Origin: CBDCIS01 sp965217565
Lineage (GTDB): Bacteria; Chloroflexota; Dehalococcoidia; Lucifugimonadales; CATOSD01
NCBI GenBank assembly: GCA_965217565.1
Contig: CBDCIS010000001.1
Span: 310,001-374,000 of the forward strand
DNA length: 64,000 nt
Direction of reading: 5' to 3'
In this document: positions 56,340 through 64,000 of the stretch, one piece after another
How the letters are laid out: the number at the start of each line of letters is the position of its first letter
Position numbering within the stretch: position 1 is the stretch's first letter
The notes under the pieces: model-generated
Databases searched by the model: none
Seen by the model: only the letters and a program-made list of their open reading frames with translations
What the model was told of the DNA's origin: nothing
Made by a program: the position numbers and the translations under genes

Positions 56340-56855
56340 AAGAGGACCGCAGCTTGGCTCTCGCCGACCGACAGCTACTCCACGCCCTCAGCCGGACGCC
56401 TCTCGTTGATTCGACGGACTTGGCGCTCATCCTCGACGAGCCGCACGCCACCGCCCACCGCTCCCTTGGGCAATCTGCTGGCAGAGGGTATCGTCGAGAG
56501 GGCGATCCACGGCACCGCCCACTTGCCGTCGAGCCAGAGATACCACCTGACGACTAAGGGCATCGGCGAAGCCGACTGGGTGCTGGACTGGCCACACCCT
56601 CGGACTTCGTGCGGTCCTACCCCGCGTCCAGAGAGTGGCTGACGCTGCTCATCTGCAGGATGGAGGCGGTGGCCGCCATCTACCGATTCGCCGCCTCAAT
56701 GTCCCCGGCATCGACGGGCTCCGGTCACGCGTGGAGTTCCATCGCCGGGGGCGCTTCGACGCCACCGTCATCCTCCACGACGGCCGCAGCTTCGGCGTGG
56801 CACGCCAGGGGCTCGCCCTGCGGCGGTGGCGGCCATCCCATCATCCTGTAGGAGG
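56340..56855 (+). pseudogene. Decayed replication-relaxation protein gene
   Basis: Consecutive pieces in three frames match the intact protein at 6.6-8.2 kb: DRQLLHALSRTPLVDSTDLA (winged helix), NLLAEGIVERAIHGTAHLPS, then REWLTLLICRMEAVAAIYRF, then RFDATVILHDGRSFGVARQG. The order is conserved, the frames are broken several times and the C-terminal half is missing. It shows that the nested element once carried the same type of mobilisation gene as the outer ICE. Confidence 0.7.
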
Positions 56856-57082
56856 CTTCGGCTTTCTCTGCCACTGACCTGTGTGGCCCCAATACTGCCT
56901 ACTCCGATTAGGCTGCGACTACTGCGCGGGCTGTGACCACATAAGAAAACTTCGGCCAGCAGCGCAGTCGGCAGACCCGTCCTTCGATCCACCTAAGTTG
57001 AAAGGGCAGTAGTCGTCCAATGGGAGTTGTCTCCTACTCGACTCCGGCTGCCTCCAAATCGACTGTCCACGAGAACCGCACT

Positions 57083-57110
57083 TTGTTGTGTCGATTGACA
57101 GACAAAGAAC
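57083..57110. other. Right attachment site of the nested element
   Basis: The element arm CTTTGTTGTGTCGATTGACA followed by GACAAAGAAC; then the helicase frame resumes. The arm is the inverted counterpart of the arm at 33172-33197. Core AGAAC at 57106-57110 matches that at 33167-33171. Confidence 0.8.
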
Positions 57111-57827
57111 GATTACAGCACTTACGTAATGCGGCAGGCGTCGCGGCGGTCGTGGCGCATCGGGCAGACCCGCCCGGTCAAGGTGGTGTTCATGTCCTAC
57201 CGGAACACGCTGCAGGCCGACGCGCTGAAGCTGGTGGCGAAGAAGATGCAGAGCTCGCTCGCCGTCGAGGGAGAGCTGCCGGAGGACGGGCTTGCGGCCT
57301 ATGGGGACGAAGGCGACGACGTGATGATGGCCCTGGCCCGCAAGATCGTCAGCGGGGACGAGGAGGAGGCCGGCGACGAGGCGGTGGAGGAGGTGTTCGC
57401 CCAGGCCAGGGACGCCGAGGCCGCCGCAGAAGAGTTCCTGGTGGACGACGGCTGGAAGGTCGTCGAGATCGAGCCGGAGGCCGTCGGGGTCAACGGCAAC
57501 GGCCACCACGGCAACGGCCACGACCCCTTCGGCATCGGGGCGACGGTCGAGCTGGCCCCGGTCAACAGCCTGCCCCGTACTGGATACGGGGGTCACGCCA
57601 ACGGGAACGGCCATGCGCCCGCCCCGATCAACGGCAACGGGACCAACGGACACCACGACGAGGCCGAGGAGGCGCAGCAGTCGCTGTTCTCCTGGGCCGA
57701 GTTCATGGCCGAGGAGCCGGTCAAGCCGAAGCGCAGGAACGGCAAGCCGCAGCCCGCGACCCTTTCGATGTTCGAGTGGGCGATGGAGCAGGACCGGGAA
57801 TCGGAGCTGGTCGGCGCGGGACGCTAG
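57111..57827 (+). CDS. SNF2-type helicase, third segment (motif VI and tail)
   Basis: Reads DYSTYVMRQASRRSWRIGQT, helicase motif VI, continuing from WFETEN at 33171 with the frame kept. It goes on with RPVKVVFMSYRNTLQADALK and LARKIVSGDEEEAGDEAVEE. The tail contains low-complexity NGNGH runs and ends LSMFEWAMEQDRESELVG. There is no start of its own in natural position (an internal ATG at 57129 lies inside motif VI), so on its own it is a severed fragment. It is followed by a hairpin. Confidence 0.88.
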   Translation, partial: DYSTYVMRQASRRSWRIGQTRPVKVVFMSYRNTLQADALKLVAKKMQSSLAVEGELPEDGLAAYGDEGDDVMMALARKIVSGDEEEAGDEAVEEVFAQARDAEAAAEEFLVDDGWKVVEIEPEAVGVNGNGHHGNGHDPFGIGATVELAPVNSLPRTGYGGHANGNGHAPAPINGNGTNGHHDEAEEAQQSLFSWAEFMAEEPVKPKRRNGKPQPATLSMFEWAMEQDRESELVGAGR

Positions 57828-57842
57828 ACCGCAGTCTACGGA

Positions 57843-57875
57843 GAGAGGCCGTCGCCAATGGAGCGGCGGCCTCTC
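57843..57875 (+). terminator. 13-pair hairpin after the helicase
   Basis: GAGAGGCCGTCGC, loop CAATGGA, GCGGCGGCCTCTC (one T-G pair). It is followed by CCGCCC rather than T, so terminator function is not certain. Same family as the hairpins upstream in the outer ICE. Confidence 0.55.
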
Positions 57876-57955
57876 CCGCCCATACGGTGTCCTGAGCAGG
57901 ACGCCGCAACCGGCAAGGCAGGAAGACAAGCAACCTTCACAAAGGAGAAGAACCA

Positions 57956-58156
57956 ATGGCAAGAATCTTTGTCTACGACGACCGCGAGTTCCCCGACCCC
58001 GATGCCGGGATGACCGTCGACGAGGTGAAGGCAACGCTCTCGGATTTCTACGGCGAGATCGCAAACGCCTCAGTGAAAGAGACCAAGCGCGGCGAGGACA
58101 CCATCTACGAGTTCCAGCGGCGGGTGGGCACCAAGGGGGCCTTCACCCGCGAGTAA
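57956..58156 (+). CDS. PRTRC system protein C (ubiquitin-like)
   Basis: 66 residues: MARIFVYDDREFPDPDAGMT then VDEVKATLSDFYGEIANASV and KETKRGEDTIYEFQRRVGTK. This matches PRTRC protein C, a beta-grasp ubiquitin-like protein. It ends GTKGAFTRE, without a terminal diglycine; processing after GTKG by the JAB protein would be a testable possibility. It is the first gene of the PRTRC cluster. Confidence 0.82.
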   Translation: MARIFVYDDREFPDPDAGMTVDEVKATLSDFYGEIANASVKETKRGEDTIYEFQRRVGTKGAFTRE

Positions 58157-58168
58157 GGAGGGCATCCG

Positions 58169-58399
58169 ATGGACACCCGGACCTTCGCGGGCCTGCTGGC
58201 GGCGACCCCGTCGGCGGGCCTCAGCATCATCGAGCTCACGGCGGAGCTCACACGGCCCGACGGCTCCCTCGACCTGGACGCCGCGGCCGCACGGCAGAAG
58301 GATGTCGAAATGGCCTGCACGCAGGCACAGGACTACGCCGCCTCAACGGGACGGCTCAAGGAGGCGCTTCGGTGGCAACTGCGGCCCCGGCGCTCCTGA
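58169..58399 (+). CDS. Small helical hypothetical protein in the PRTRC cluster
   Basis: 76 residues: MDTRTFAGLLAATPSAGLSI then LDAAAARQKDVEMACTQAQD. It looks helical and soluble. It overlaps the next gene, and the ribosome site GGAGG precedes it by the usual distance. Unknown family. Confidence 0.5.
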   Translation: MDTRTFAGLLAATPSAGLSIIELTAELTRPDGSLDLDAAAARQKDVEMACTQAQDYAASTGRLKEALRWQLRPRRS

Positions 58400-59226
58400 G
58401 CGGCCTGGCAACACTGCTCCTGCGGCGTCCGCCGTCGCTGCGGGAGCTGGTGACCATCGTCGGGTACGCCGACGACTACGCATGGTTCACGGGGCTGGTG
58501 CGCCACCTCTTTCCCAATGAGGCGGAGGCGGCGCTCTCGGCCCCCGACGTGCGCACGAGGGTGGAGCGGTTCGCCAATCTCTTCGGCGAGCGCCACTTCC
58601 CCCTCTACGCCCCGTTCATCGAATACTGGATGGAATGGGAGGGGGAGGAACCCCCCTGGAGTTGGATGCGGAGGGGCATCCCCTTCGACCTGATGGGCTT
58701 CGGCTACGACGGCCTCCACGAGCTGTGGAACGGCTACCGGGACGGCATCTCGGCCTTGCTCCTATTGACCAGGCCCCCGGACTCCTTCTACGGGGAGTCC
58801 GACGAGATACGGGTGGCCTGGCTTGAGTCGGCCGCGGAGCGCATCCCGCAATCGACCCTGGAGAGGATTACCCAGGGCGGCATACCCGTCGAGTACCTGA
58901 CGGAGGCGGTGAAGGATACCCGGTTCGAGGGGGCGGCCCTAGCCGCCTCGTGGGTCTTCGCCGAGACCGGCAACTTCTTCCTCGACCATTCCTACGAGGA
59001 TGGCAGCTACGACGGGTTCTGCGACCCCTGGGAGGACGAGATCATAGCCGATGGCACGGAGGAGTGGCGGAAGGCCAAGACCCTCATGGACTCGGTGTGC
59101 AGGCTGGCCGACTGGCTGGAGGAGGACCTCCCCGGCCGCTTCGCCGAGATGCTGGACACCGTCCTGCCCAGGGTCCCGGAGCGGATACAAGAACAAGGAA
59201 AGGAGGACGACGACCATGACGACTGA
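58372..59226 (+). CDS. Hypothetical PRTRC-associated protein
   Basis: 284 residues from a GTG at 58372 with AAGGAGG upstream. It has a helical, acidic and tryptophan-rich body (IEYWMEWEGEEPPWSWMRRG, GFGYDGLHELWNGYRDGISA, WVFAETGNFFLDHSYEDGSY). No known family is recognised. It overlaps the next gene by 11 bases; the cluster looks like a single transcript. Confidence 0.6.
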   Translation: MATAAPALLSGLATLLLRRPPSLRELVTIVGYADDYAWFTGLVRHLFPNEAEAALSAPDVRTRVERFANLFGERHFPLYAPFIEYWMEWEGEEPPWSWMRRGIPFDLMGFGYDGLHELWNGYRDGISALLLLTRPPDSFYGESDEIRVAWLESAAERIPQSTLERITQGGIPVEYLTEAVKDTRFEGAALAASWVFAETGNFFLDHSYEDGSYDGFCDPWEDEIIADGTEEWRKAKTLMDSVCRLADWLEEDLPGRFAEMLDTVLPRVPERIQEQGKEDDDHDD

Positions 59227-59914
59227 AACTGAGAAGACCGAGTGGTCCCTGCCGGGACCGGCCGACATGCCCAGGGACAAGCTGAGCCTTCAGCTGGAGG
59301 TGTACGAGGAGACGCTGCTGCTGCGGGGCTTCGACGGCGACTCCACGTGGGTCAGGACCGTCTCGGCGGACGAGATCGCCAACGTCTTCACGCAGCACCT
59401 GGGCTTCTCCTCGGGGCTGCTGCCCCAGGACGCCCTCTGGTGGAACCAGGGTGAGACCGGGCAGGTGGTGGCCCTCTGGAGGCCGCCCCAGGTCTGGCCG
59501 GTGGCCCTGCAACGGGAGGCGTTCAAGCCCCCCGCCCGGCTCCGGCTGCCCATGCCGGGGCTGGTCTTCGTCTGCTCGCCGGGACGCGCGCCCTGGGTCT
59601 ACGCGGCCCTGGAGCGTCCGACTAACCCCGATGAGCAGTTCTTCCGGATGCCCGCCTTCAACGTCTTCGGCGACGGGCGGGTCTGCCCCGGAAGTCACCG
59701 GTTCCCCGAGGAGACGGCCCAGATACCGGAGTCCTTCTTCTCGGGCACCGGGGACACGCGGGAGCGCTCGAAGAAGCACCCCGACAACCTGCACGCGCTA
59801 TGGGAGGAGCTCGATGGACAGACTGAGTACCCGGTTGAGGACCTTGTTCCCCAGTGCACGGTGGCCCAGGTCATCGCGGCCTCCCAGGGGAGACGGGGCT
59901 ATGGCTACCGCTAG
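59216..59914 (+). CDS. PRTRC system protein B (E2-like)
   Basis: 232 residues. LPMPGLVFVCSPGRAPWVYA then EQFFRMPAFNVFGDGRVCPG and SHRFPEETAQIPESFF match PRTRC protein B, which has a prokaryotic E2-like (UBC-related) fold. The Cys in GRVCPGSH is the candidate active residue. It is followed by the JAB protein with a 14-base overlap. Confidence 0.78.
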   Translation: MTTETEKTEWSLPGPADMPRDKLSLQLEVYEETLLLRGFDGDSTWVRTVSADEIANVFTQHLGFSSGLLPQDALWWNQGETGQVVALWRPPQVWPVALQREAFKPPARLRLPMPGLVFVCSPGRAPWVYAALERPTNPDEQFFRMPAFNVFGDGRVCPGSHRFPEETAQIPESFFSGTGDTRERSKKHPDNLHALWEELDGQTEYPVEDLVPQCTVAQVIAASQGRRGYGYR

Positions 59915-60542
59915 CGAGACCAGGAGGCCGGTGGGCTACCTCGTCAACCACAACGAGGGACTGACGGGAGCGCACGGAATCGGCTACGACTACGTTCTCG
60001 GATCGGGCGGCCTCTACGTCCAGTCCGAGAGCACCCATCTGACGGCGCGGGTGCCGGTCGCCCCCTGCGAGGTGCGGGGGCTCGCTCCCGTGGCAGGGAA
60101 GGTGGAGCTATCCGACGGACCCATCCCGGCGGCTCTCTTCGAGGTGGGGCTGGGCTGGTTCGAGGACGACCCGGACACCGAGCGGTTCTTCGCCGTTCGC
60201 TGGGACGGGCGCTCCTACAGGCTGGTGGTCCCCCCCCCGCAGCTGGGGACGGCGACGTCCCTCGAATACGTGCCGCCCGAAGGGGTGGTCGCCGAGTTCC
60301 ACTCCCACGGACGCTCCCGCGCCTTCTTCTCGAAAACCGACGACCGGGACGAGCAGGGGTTTCGGATATACAGCGTCGCCGGACGCCTCGACAGCGACCG
60401 GCCCGAGCTGAGCCTCCGGGTCGGCGTCTACGGCCACTTCGCCCCGGTGCAGTGGTCGCAGGTCTTCGACGGCCCGCACCCCGGCCTCCGGCTGGTGGCC
60501 GAGGAAACGGACTCAACCAATCCAATAGAAGGAGGTGAATGA
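59901..60542 (+). CDS. PRTRC system protein A (JAB/JAMM domain)
   Basis: 213 residues. The intact metallo-isopeptidase motif is VVAEFHSHGRSRAFFSKTDD (E ... H-x-H-x7-S-x2-D). The N-terminal half is beta-rich (YVLGSGGLYVQSESTHLTAR). It would cleave ubiquitin-like tails or isopeptide bonds. The start ATG at 59901 lies in the end of gene B. Confidence 0.82.
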   Translation: MATASETRRPVGYLVNHNEGLTGAHGIGYDYVLGSGGLYVQSESTHLTARVPVAPCEVRGLAPVAGKVELSDGPIPAALFEVGLGWFEDDPDTERFFAVRWDGRSYRLVVPPPQLGTATSLEYVPPEGVVAEFHSHGRSRAFFSKTDDRDEQGFRIYSVAGRLDSDRPELSLRVGVYGHFAPVQWSQVFDGPHPGLRLVAEETDSTNPIEGGE

Positions 60543-60545
60543 AAG

Positions 60546-61346
60546 ATGCCCTACTACCTGGACAACGCGTTCCTGCTGGAAGACCCGTGGATCACGGTGG
60601 TCGGCTGCGGCGGGACCGGAGGCTTCGTCGCCGAGGGACTCTGCCGCCTCTTCCAGGGGCGGGAGGCAAACTTCGTCCTGGTCGACCACGACCGGGTGGA
60701 GCCCCACAACCTCCTGCGCCAAAACTTCTACAGCGATGATGTGGGCAAGTTCAAGAGCCAGGCCCTGGCCGACCGGCTGGCGATGAACTATGGGAGACCC
60801 GTGGGCTACTCGGTGTACCCGTTCAGGGAGTACGAGTCACAGCCCCACGGCCACGGCTACCCCGGCCTGCCCGCCTACCGCGAGAGCCTCATCATCGGCT
60901 GCGCCGACAACGCCCTCGCACGAAAGGCGATGGCGGAGTGCCTGCCGGGTGACCCGCGACGGTGGCTCATCGACGCGGGCAACGACACCAACTGGGGACA
61001 GGTGCTGGTCGGCAACGTGTCCGACCGGGTGAGCTGGGACGAGGGCGCCTTCACGGGCGAAACCTGCCACCTGGCCCCCGCGGCCACGCTCCAGCGCCCC
61101 GACCTGCTGACGGCGGTCTCGACCCGGCCGCCCGACGTGGACTGCGCGGCGGCCCTCGACCTCACCGACCAGGACCCTACCATCAACCAGATGATGGCGT
61201 CGCTGGTCTTGCAGGTGGTGCGCCGCATGGTGACCGGGACGTGCCCCTTCATGGCCCTCTACCTGGACATGGACCTGGGCACCGTCACCCCCACCTACGT
61301 CACCCCGGAGGGGGTGGAGCGGACGGTGGGGGCCTACGTCGAGTGA
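60546..61346 (+). CDS. PRTRC ThiF-family protein (E1-like)
   Basis: 266 residues. The nucleotide-binding loop is WITVVGCGGTGGFVAEGLCR and FVLVDHDRVEPHNLLRQNFY supplies the DxD and RQ-type residues of E1/ThiF adenylyltransferases; IIGCADNALARKAMAE follows. It would activate the ubiquitin-like protein C. With A, B and C it forms the E1/E2/Ubl/JAB quartet of PRTRC clusters. It begins four bases after gene A. Confidence 0.85.
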   Translation: MPYYLDNAFLLEDPWITVVGCGGTGGFVAEGLCRLFQGREANFVLVDHDRVEPHNLLRQNFYSDDVGKFKSQALADRLAMNYGRPVGYSVYPFREYESQPHGHGYPGLPAYRESLIIGCADNALARKAMAECLPGDPRRWLIDAGNDTNWGQVLVGNVSDRVSWDEGAFTGETCHLAPAATLQRPDLLTAVSTRPPDVDCAAALDLTDQDPTINQMMASLVLQVVRRMVTGTCPFMALYLDMDLGTVTPTYVTPEGVERTVGAYVE

Positions 61347-61394
61347 TCGGCGCACGTGAACCCGTCGAAGGAACGAACAAGGAAGGAGAAAACC

Positions 61395-61784
61395 ATGACT
61401 GACAAGAACGGAACGGCCACGACCATGTGGCAGGACAACCACAGCGGCCTCCGCAGGCACAAGCTGATGACGAAGGAGCTCGCCGACACCATCCCGCCCC
61501 TGTACGCCAATGACGGCGCGGACGACCCCGACGCCGTCGTCGCCAGGGTGAAGCTCTTCTCCCCATACGCCAACTGGACCTGGTACATCACCGAGTGGGA
61601 GGCCGAGACCGGACTCTGCTTCGGCCTCGTCGAGGGACTTGAGACGGAGCTGGGGTACTTCGACCTGACGGAGATGGCGGAGGCGACCGTGCTCGGCGGC
61701 GTCCCCGCTGTGGAGCGCGACCTGTACTGGGAGTCGCAGACCCTGGGCGAGATCAGAGGACGGTCGGCGGGAATGGCTGCCTAG
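61395..61784 (+). CDS. DUF2958 domain-containing protein
   Basis: 129 residues: MTKELADTIPPLYANDGADD then VVARVKLFSPYANWTWYITE and TGLCFGLVEGLETELGYFDL, the DUF2958 pattern. Common on plasmids and ICEs next to PRTRC genes; unknown function. Confidence 0.85.
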   Translation: MTDKNGTATTMWQDNHSGLRRHKLMTKELADTIPPLYANDGADDPDAVVARVKLFSPYANWTWYITEWEAETGLCFGLVEGLETELGYFDLTEMAEATVLGGVPAVERDLYWESQTLGEIRGRSAGMAA

Positions 61785-61836
61785 CCAAGGGCGCGCACAA
61801 GCGCAATCGGAGAATCGACGAAGGAAGGAGAAGACC

Positions 61837-62337
61837 ATGCCTGACGATAGCGGAACGGAAGCAACCCGCTCGGATGCGCTGAGCGCAGACGACGGCCTGT
61901 TCGGCGAGGCAGCGGAGCCCACGGCGGCCCCGGTCGCCGACGAGCAGGACGCCAATAAGGAAACCGCACAGGACGGCCAGGGCTCCGGCGACGCCGGGGA
62001 GCAGGCCGCCGGAGAGGAGACCGACTCCTCGGAGGACCTCAAGGTGGTCGTGTCCATCAAGGGAGGCAGGGCCACTATCGACGTGCAGCAACCCTCCTCG
62101 GACCCGCACATCGAGACCTTCGACGACCCGGACCTGTCCGGGCTGGCGCAGGAGGCCCTGTCGGTGGTCGAGAGGGCGAAAGCCAGGTGGGAGGAGACGC
62201 CGAAACATCCCGCCTACGCGAGGCCCGCTCCACCGGCCAGGGGCCGGAACCGGCGCGGGCAGGCGGCGGCGCAGGCGGAGTCAACCGAAACGTTGGAGGA
62301 GCAGCAGGCACAACAGCAGACGCTGAGGCTGTTCTAA
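61837..62337 (+). CDS. Acidic, partly disordered PRTRC-associated protein
   Basis: 166 residues. The first 65 are acidic and low in complexity, then DLKVVVSIKGGRATIDVQQP and HIETFDDPDLSGLAQEALSV, and a Q-rich tail ending QQTLRLF. The C-terminal part resembles proteins found at the end of PRTRC clusters (protein E-like). Function unknown. Confidence 0.6.
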   Translation: MPDDSGTEATRSDALSADDGLFGEAAEPTAAPVADEQDANKETAQDGQGSGDAGEQAAGEETDSSEDLKVVVSIKGGRATIDVQQPSSDPHIETFDDPDLSGLAQEALSVVERAKARWEETPKHPAYARPAPPARGRNRRGQAAAQAESTETLEEQQAQQQTLRLF

Positions 62338-62368
62338 GGGCCGACGCGGGACGCTGAGCGCAGAGACA

Positions 62369-62423
62369 CGGGGGAGACCGTCGCAGCTAAGAGCGGCGGC
62401 CTCCCCCGCACACCCATGTGTGC
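62369..62423 (+). terminator. Double hairpin at the end of the PRTRC cluster
   Basis: First hairpin 62369-62408: CGGGGGAGACCGTCGC pairs with GCGGCGGCCTCCCCCG (one mismatch). Second hairpin 62408-62423: GCACAC, CCAT, GTGTGC, then GGCCTTTCTT. Probably the transcription end of the plus-strand block. The remaining bases to 62640 have no convincing gene, though a weak frame from about 62480 reads VNGYLEDRLYGLLPVTVCEY. Confidence 0.6.
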
Positions 62424-62639
62424 GGCCTTTCTTGCGTTTCCGCAAAGGGAGAAGGACCACTGAAGAGGAACGGAGAGACGTGAACGGCTATCTGGAGGAC
62501 CGGCTGTATGGCCTTTTGCCTGTTACCGTCTGCGAGTACCGCCAGCTTGCCGACACACTCCTCCGGGAGAGTCCCCTTCGATCCCTGTATGAGGCGTTTC
62601 TTGAGTTTCAAGCCCCGTCGCGGCCCTTCACGATCTCCA

Positions 62640-62885
62640 CTAATGGGTGAACAGATAGCCGAGTTCCAGGCTGTCAGCCAAGGCCAGAAGCGCCTTCATG
62701 TGCCGATAGTTGGGCCGCACCCCGTTCTTCCTCCAGCGCCTTATGGTGAGGGGAGGGACGCGCAGCCGACGCGCGATCTCCGCCCACGACAGGCCGGACG
62801 CATGCTTGAACCACTCCAGGCGCTGCGGGAAGTCATCTGAGATGGCGTGGATTCTTCTCCTGTACTGTGCGCGCTGTTTCGGCAT
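62640..62885 (-). CDS. Small HTH protein (intact copy)
   Basis: 81 residues: PKQRAQYRRRIHAISDDFPQ then RLEWFKHASGLSWAEIARRL and PLTIRRWRKNGVRPNYRHMK, an XRE-like HTH with a conserved basic helix. The ATG at 62885 has GGAAGGA upstream. A frameshifted copy lies at 39.75-40.0 kb. Both lie downstream of Ig-like secreted-protein genes on the same strand, separated by a conserved intergenic stretch of about 200 bases. Confidence 0.7.
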   Translation of the reverse strand: MPKQRAQYRRRIHAISDDFPQRLEWFKHASGLSWAEIARRLRVPPLTIRRWRKNGVRPNYRHMKALLALADSLELGYLFTH

Positions 62886-63097
62886 GGACGCCGGTCCTTC
62901 CGCAGGACGCATCGCGACTCTCTCATGGGGGAGAGTGCGCGTCCGGCATCGACGCGAGGGAAGAAAGGGCGTCTGGTCCCCCCGCCCGTCCGCTCCACTG
63001 CATTGGGAGAGTGCCTGCCCGGGCGGGGTGACGACCCCCGCCCGGACTCCATCCATATGTGCGGCCTTTTTTGTTGCCCGAAGACCGCGACGGCGGC

Positions 63098-64000
63098 TTA
63101 CCCGACCGGACCGGGGACGGTGATCTCGGTCCGGTTGGACAGCTTCCTGCCGTCTTCCGTGCAGATTGCGCCCTGGGCATCGCAGTCGGTGGTGGCCGGC
63201 AGCACGATGGTGACGGTCCCGTTGGAGTTCGGTATTACGTGTATCTCCCACCTGATGTTGCCGGGCCGCTCCAGGCGACGCGCTACGGTCACCTCACCCC
63301 CTGTAACGGTGAAGGCATGGTCCCGCAGGGTCTTGTAGCTGAAGTCATCCACGGGCGCCTCGCTGAACCGCAGCTCGAAGGTGAAGGCTGCGCTGCCGTC
63401 GTGCGAATCGGGCACATTGCTGACGGACGCCGTCAGCGGCGCCTCTACCGCTGCGCTGGCCGCACTGGTCAGCGACTCCTCGTTGCCCGCGTCGTCGTTG
63501 AACGACACCCTGACCCTGATGGCTTTGCCCCTATCGGCGTCCGACAGGGTGTACCTGTCGCCCGTGGCGTCGGCTATCGGCGCGTCGGCGGCGAGCCACC
63601 GGTAGCTGAAGGTGGCGGTGGTCAGCCCGTCGGCGTCGGAGATGGCCGACGTGTCGGCCGTCAGTTCCCGGCCCACCTCCGGGGTCCCAATGATGCCGGG
63701 CCGTCCGGTGGCCGGGGTGTTCCCGGGGACGGTGATCTCGGTCCGGTTGGACAGCTTCCTGCCGTCGGCGGTGCAGACGGCGCCCTGGGCATCGCAGTCG
63801 GTGGTGGTGGGCAGAACGATGACCACGTCGCCGTTCCCGCCGGGCTCCACCGTGATCCGCCACTCCCGGTTCGGCTGTATGCCGTCCGCCTCGTCGTGCG
63901 GATTGTCCAGCCGACTGGCTTCGGTGACCGTCCCGTTGGTCACCGTGATGACATCTTCCAGCATCGTGCGGGCCGCCAGCGGGAACGCCTCGCTGAAGTG
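63098..64000 (-). CDS. Secreted Ig-like repeat protein, C-terminal part (runs off the window)
   Basis: The frame is open to the right edge. It contains repeated units: TVTEASRLDNPHDEADGIQP with WRITVEPGGNGDVVIVLPTT and TDCDAQGAVCTADGRKLSNR; then an invasin-type unit (IIGTPEVGRELTADTSAISD, FSYRWLAADAPIADATGDRY); then a second copy ending TEITVPGPVG. Surface proteins with this unit are typical of the lineage suggested. The N-terminus, expected to carry a signal peptide, is outside the window. The preceding 62,886-63,097 stretch holds no gene. Confidence 0.75.
   Translation of the reverse strand, partial: HFSEAFPLAARTMLEDVITVTNGTVTEASRLDNPHDEADGIQPNREWRITVEPGGNGDVVIVLPTTTDCDAQGAVCTADGRKLSNRTEITVPGNTPATGRPGIIGTPEVGRELTADTSAISDADGLTTATFSYRWLAADAPIADATGDRYTLSDADRGKAIRVRVSFNDDAGNEESLTSAASAAVEAPLTASVSNVPDSHDGSAAFTFELRFSEAPVDDFSYKTLRDHAFTVTGGEVTVARRLERPGNIRWEIHVIPNSNGTVTIVLPATTDCDAQGAICTEDGRKLSNRTEITVPGPVG

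Noticed and set aside
57129..57827. Independent gene starting at the ATG 57129
   Set aside because: That ATG lies inside helicase motif VI; the natural upstream codons continue to the attachment core, so it is the severed end of the helicase.
62420..62650. Small plus-strand gene after the PRTRC cluster
   Set aside because: The amino-acid composition is plausible, but no ribosome site or similarity is visible; mentioned only as a weak frame.

Overview
The window is GC-rich DNA from an uncultured-type bacterium, most likely a Chloroflexota (Dehalococcoidia/SAR202-like) lineage. That placement is an inference from the GC content, the PrgI/VirB4/VirD4-type conjugation genes, the Rad52/PRTRC/DUF6094 gene set and the FN3/LRR surface proteins; no rRNA or complete tRNA is present to confirm it. 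Almost everything to the right of about 2.28 kb looks like one integrative conjugative element (ICE) that has itself been invaded twice.

Layout. 1-1.19 kb: an IS630-family element that has cut the 5' end off a chromosomal phosphotransferase gene (to 2.13 kb). 2.13-3.88 kb: a large serine recombinase whose reading frame ends antisense to a tRNA-3'-end-like sequence, probably the left attachment site of the outer ICE. 4-6.5 kb: small regulators, a retropepsin-like protein and a PAPS-reductase-like protein. 6.5-17.2 kb, minus strand: the transfer operon (replication-relaxation protein, VirD4/TraG ATPase, VirB4 ATPase, pilin-like and PrgI-like membrane proteins, VirB6/TrbL-like protein). 17.2-17.6 kb: a divergent control region. 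17.6-28.4 kb, plus strand: regulator, primase, Rad52-type annealing protein, RecB/Cas4-type nuclease, SSB, RadC, methyltransferase and small zinc proteins, many separated by a family of similar GC-rich hairpins.

28.6-57.8 kb: one SNF2-type helicase gene is split into three pieces. A group II intron (28,827-31,702, with a reverse transcriptase and an antisense DUF805 passenger gene) sits in the Walker A region. A second element of about 23.9 kb (33,172-57,110) sits between helicase motifs V and VI. Joining the three pieces restores an open frame of 804 codons. The ends of the second element carry matching inverted arms, as expected of a serine-integrase attP, and its own serine recombinase lies just inside the left end.

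The nested 23.9-kb element is largely a defence and surface island: a YhcG-type nuclease, paralogues of the outer ICE regulator behind a copy of the same control region, an FN3/LRR secreted protein, a two-component system, and a type I restriction-modification locus. That locus also holds two TIR-type proteins, a membrane partner, a metallopeptidase, and a HEPN/MNT pair in which the MNT antitoxin domain is fused to HsdS.

57.9-62.3 kb: the outer ICE resumes with a PRTRC cluster, a prokaryotic ubiquitin-like set (Ubl-like protein C, E2-like B, JAB-like A, E1/ThiF-like) plus DUF2958 and accessory proteins. 62.6-64 kb: a small HTH gene and the C-terminal part of a secreted Ig-like protein, a module also present as a decayed copy at 39.7-40.4 kb. 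No CRISPR array, rRNA or recognisable MOB relaxase is visible.
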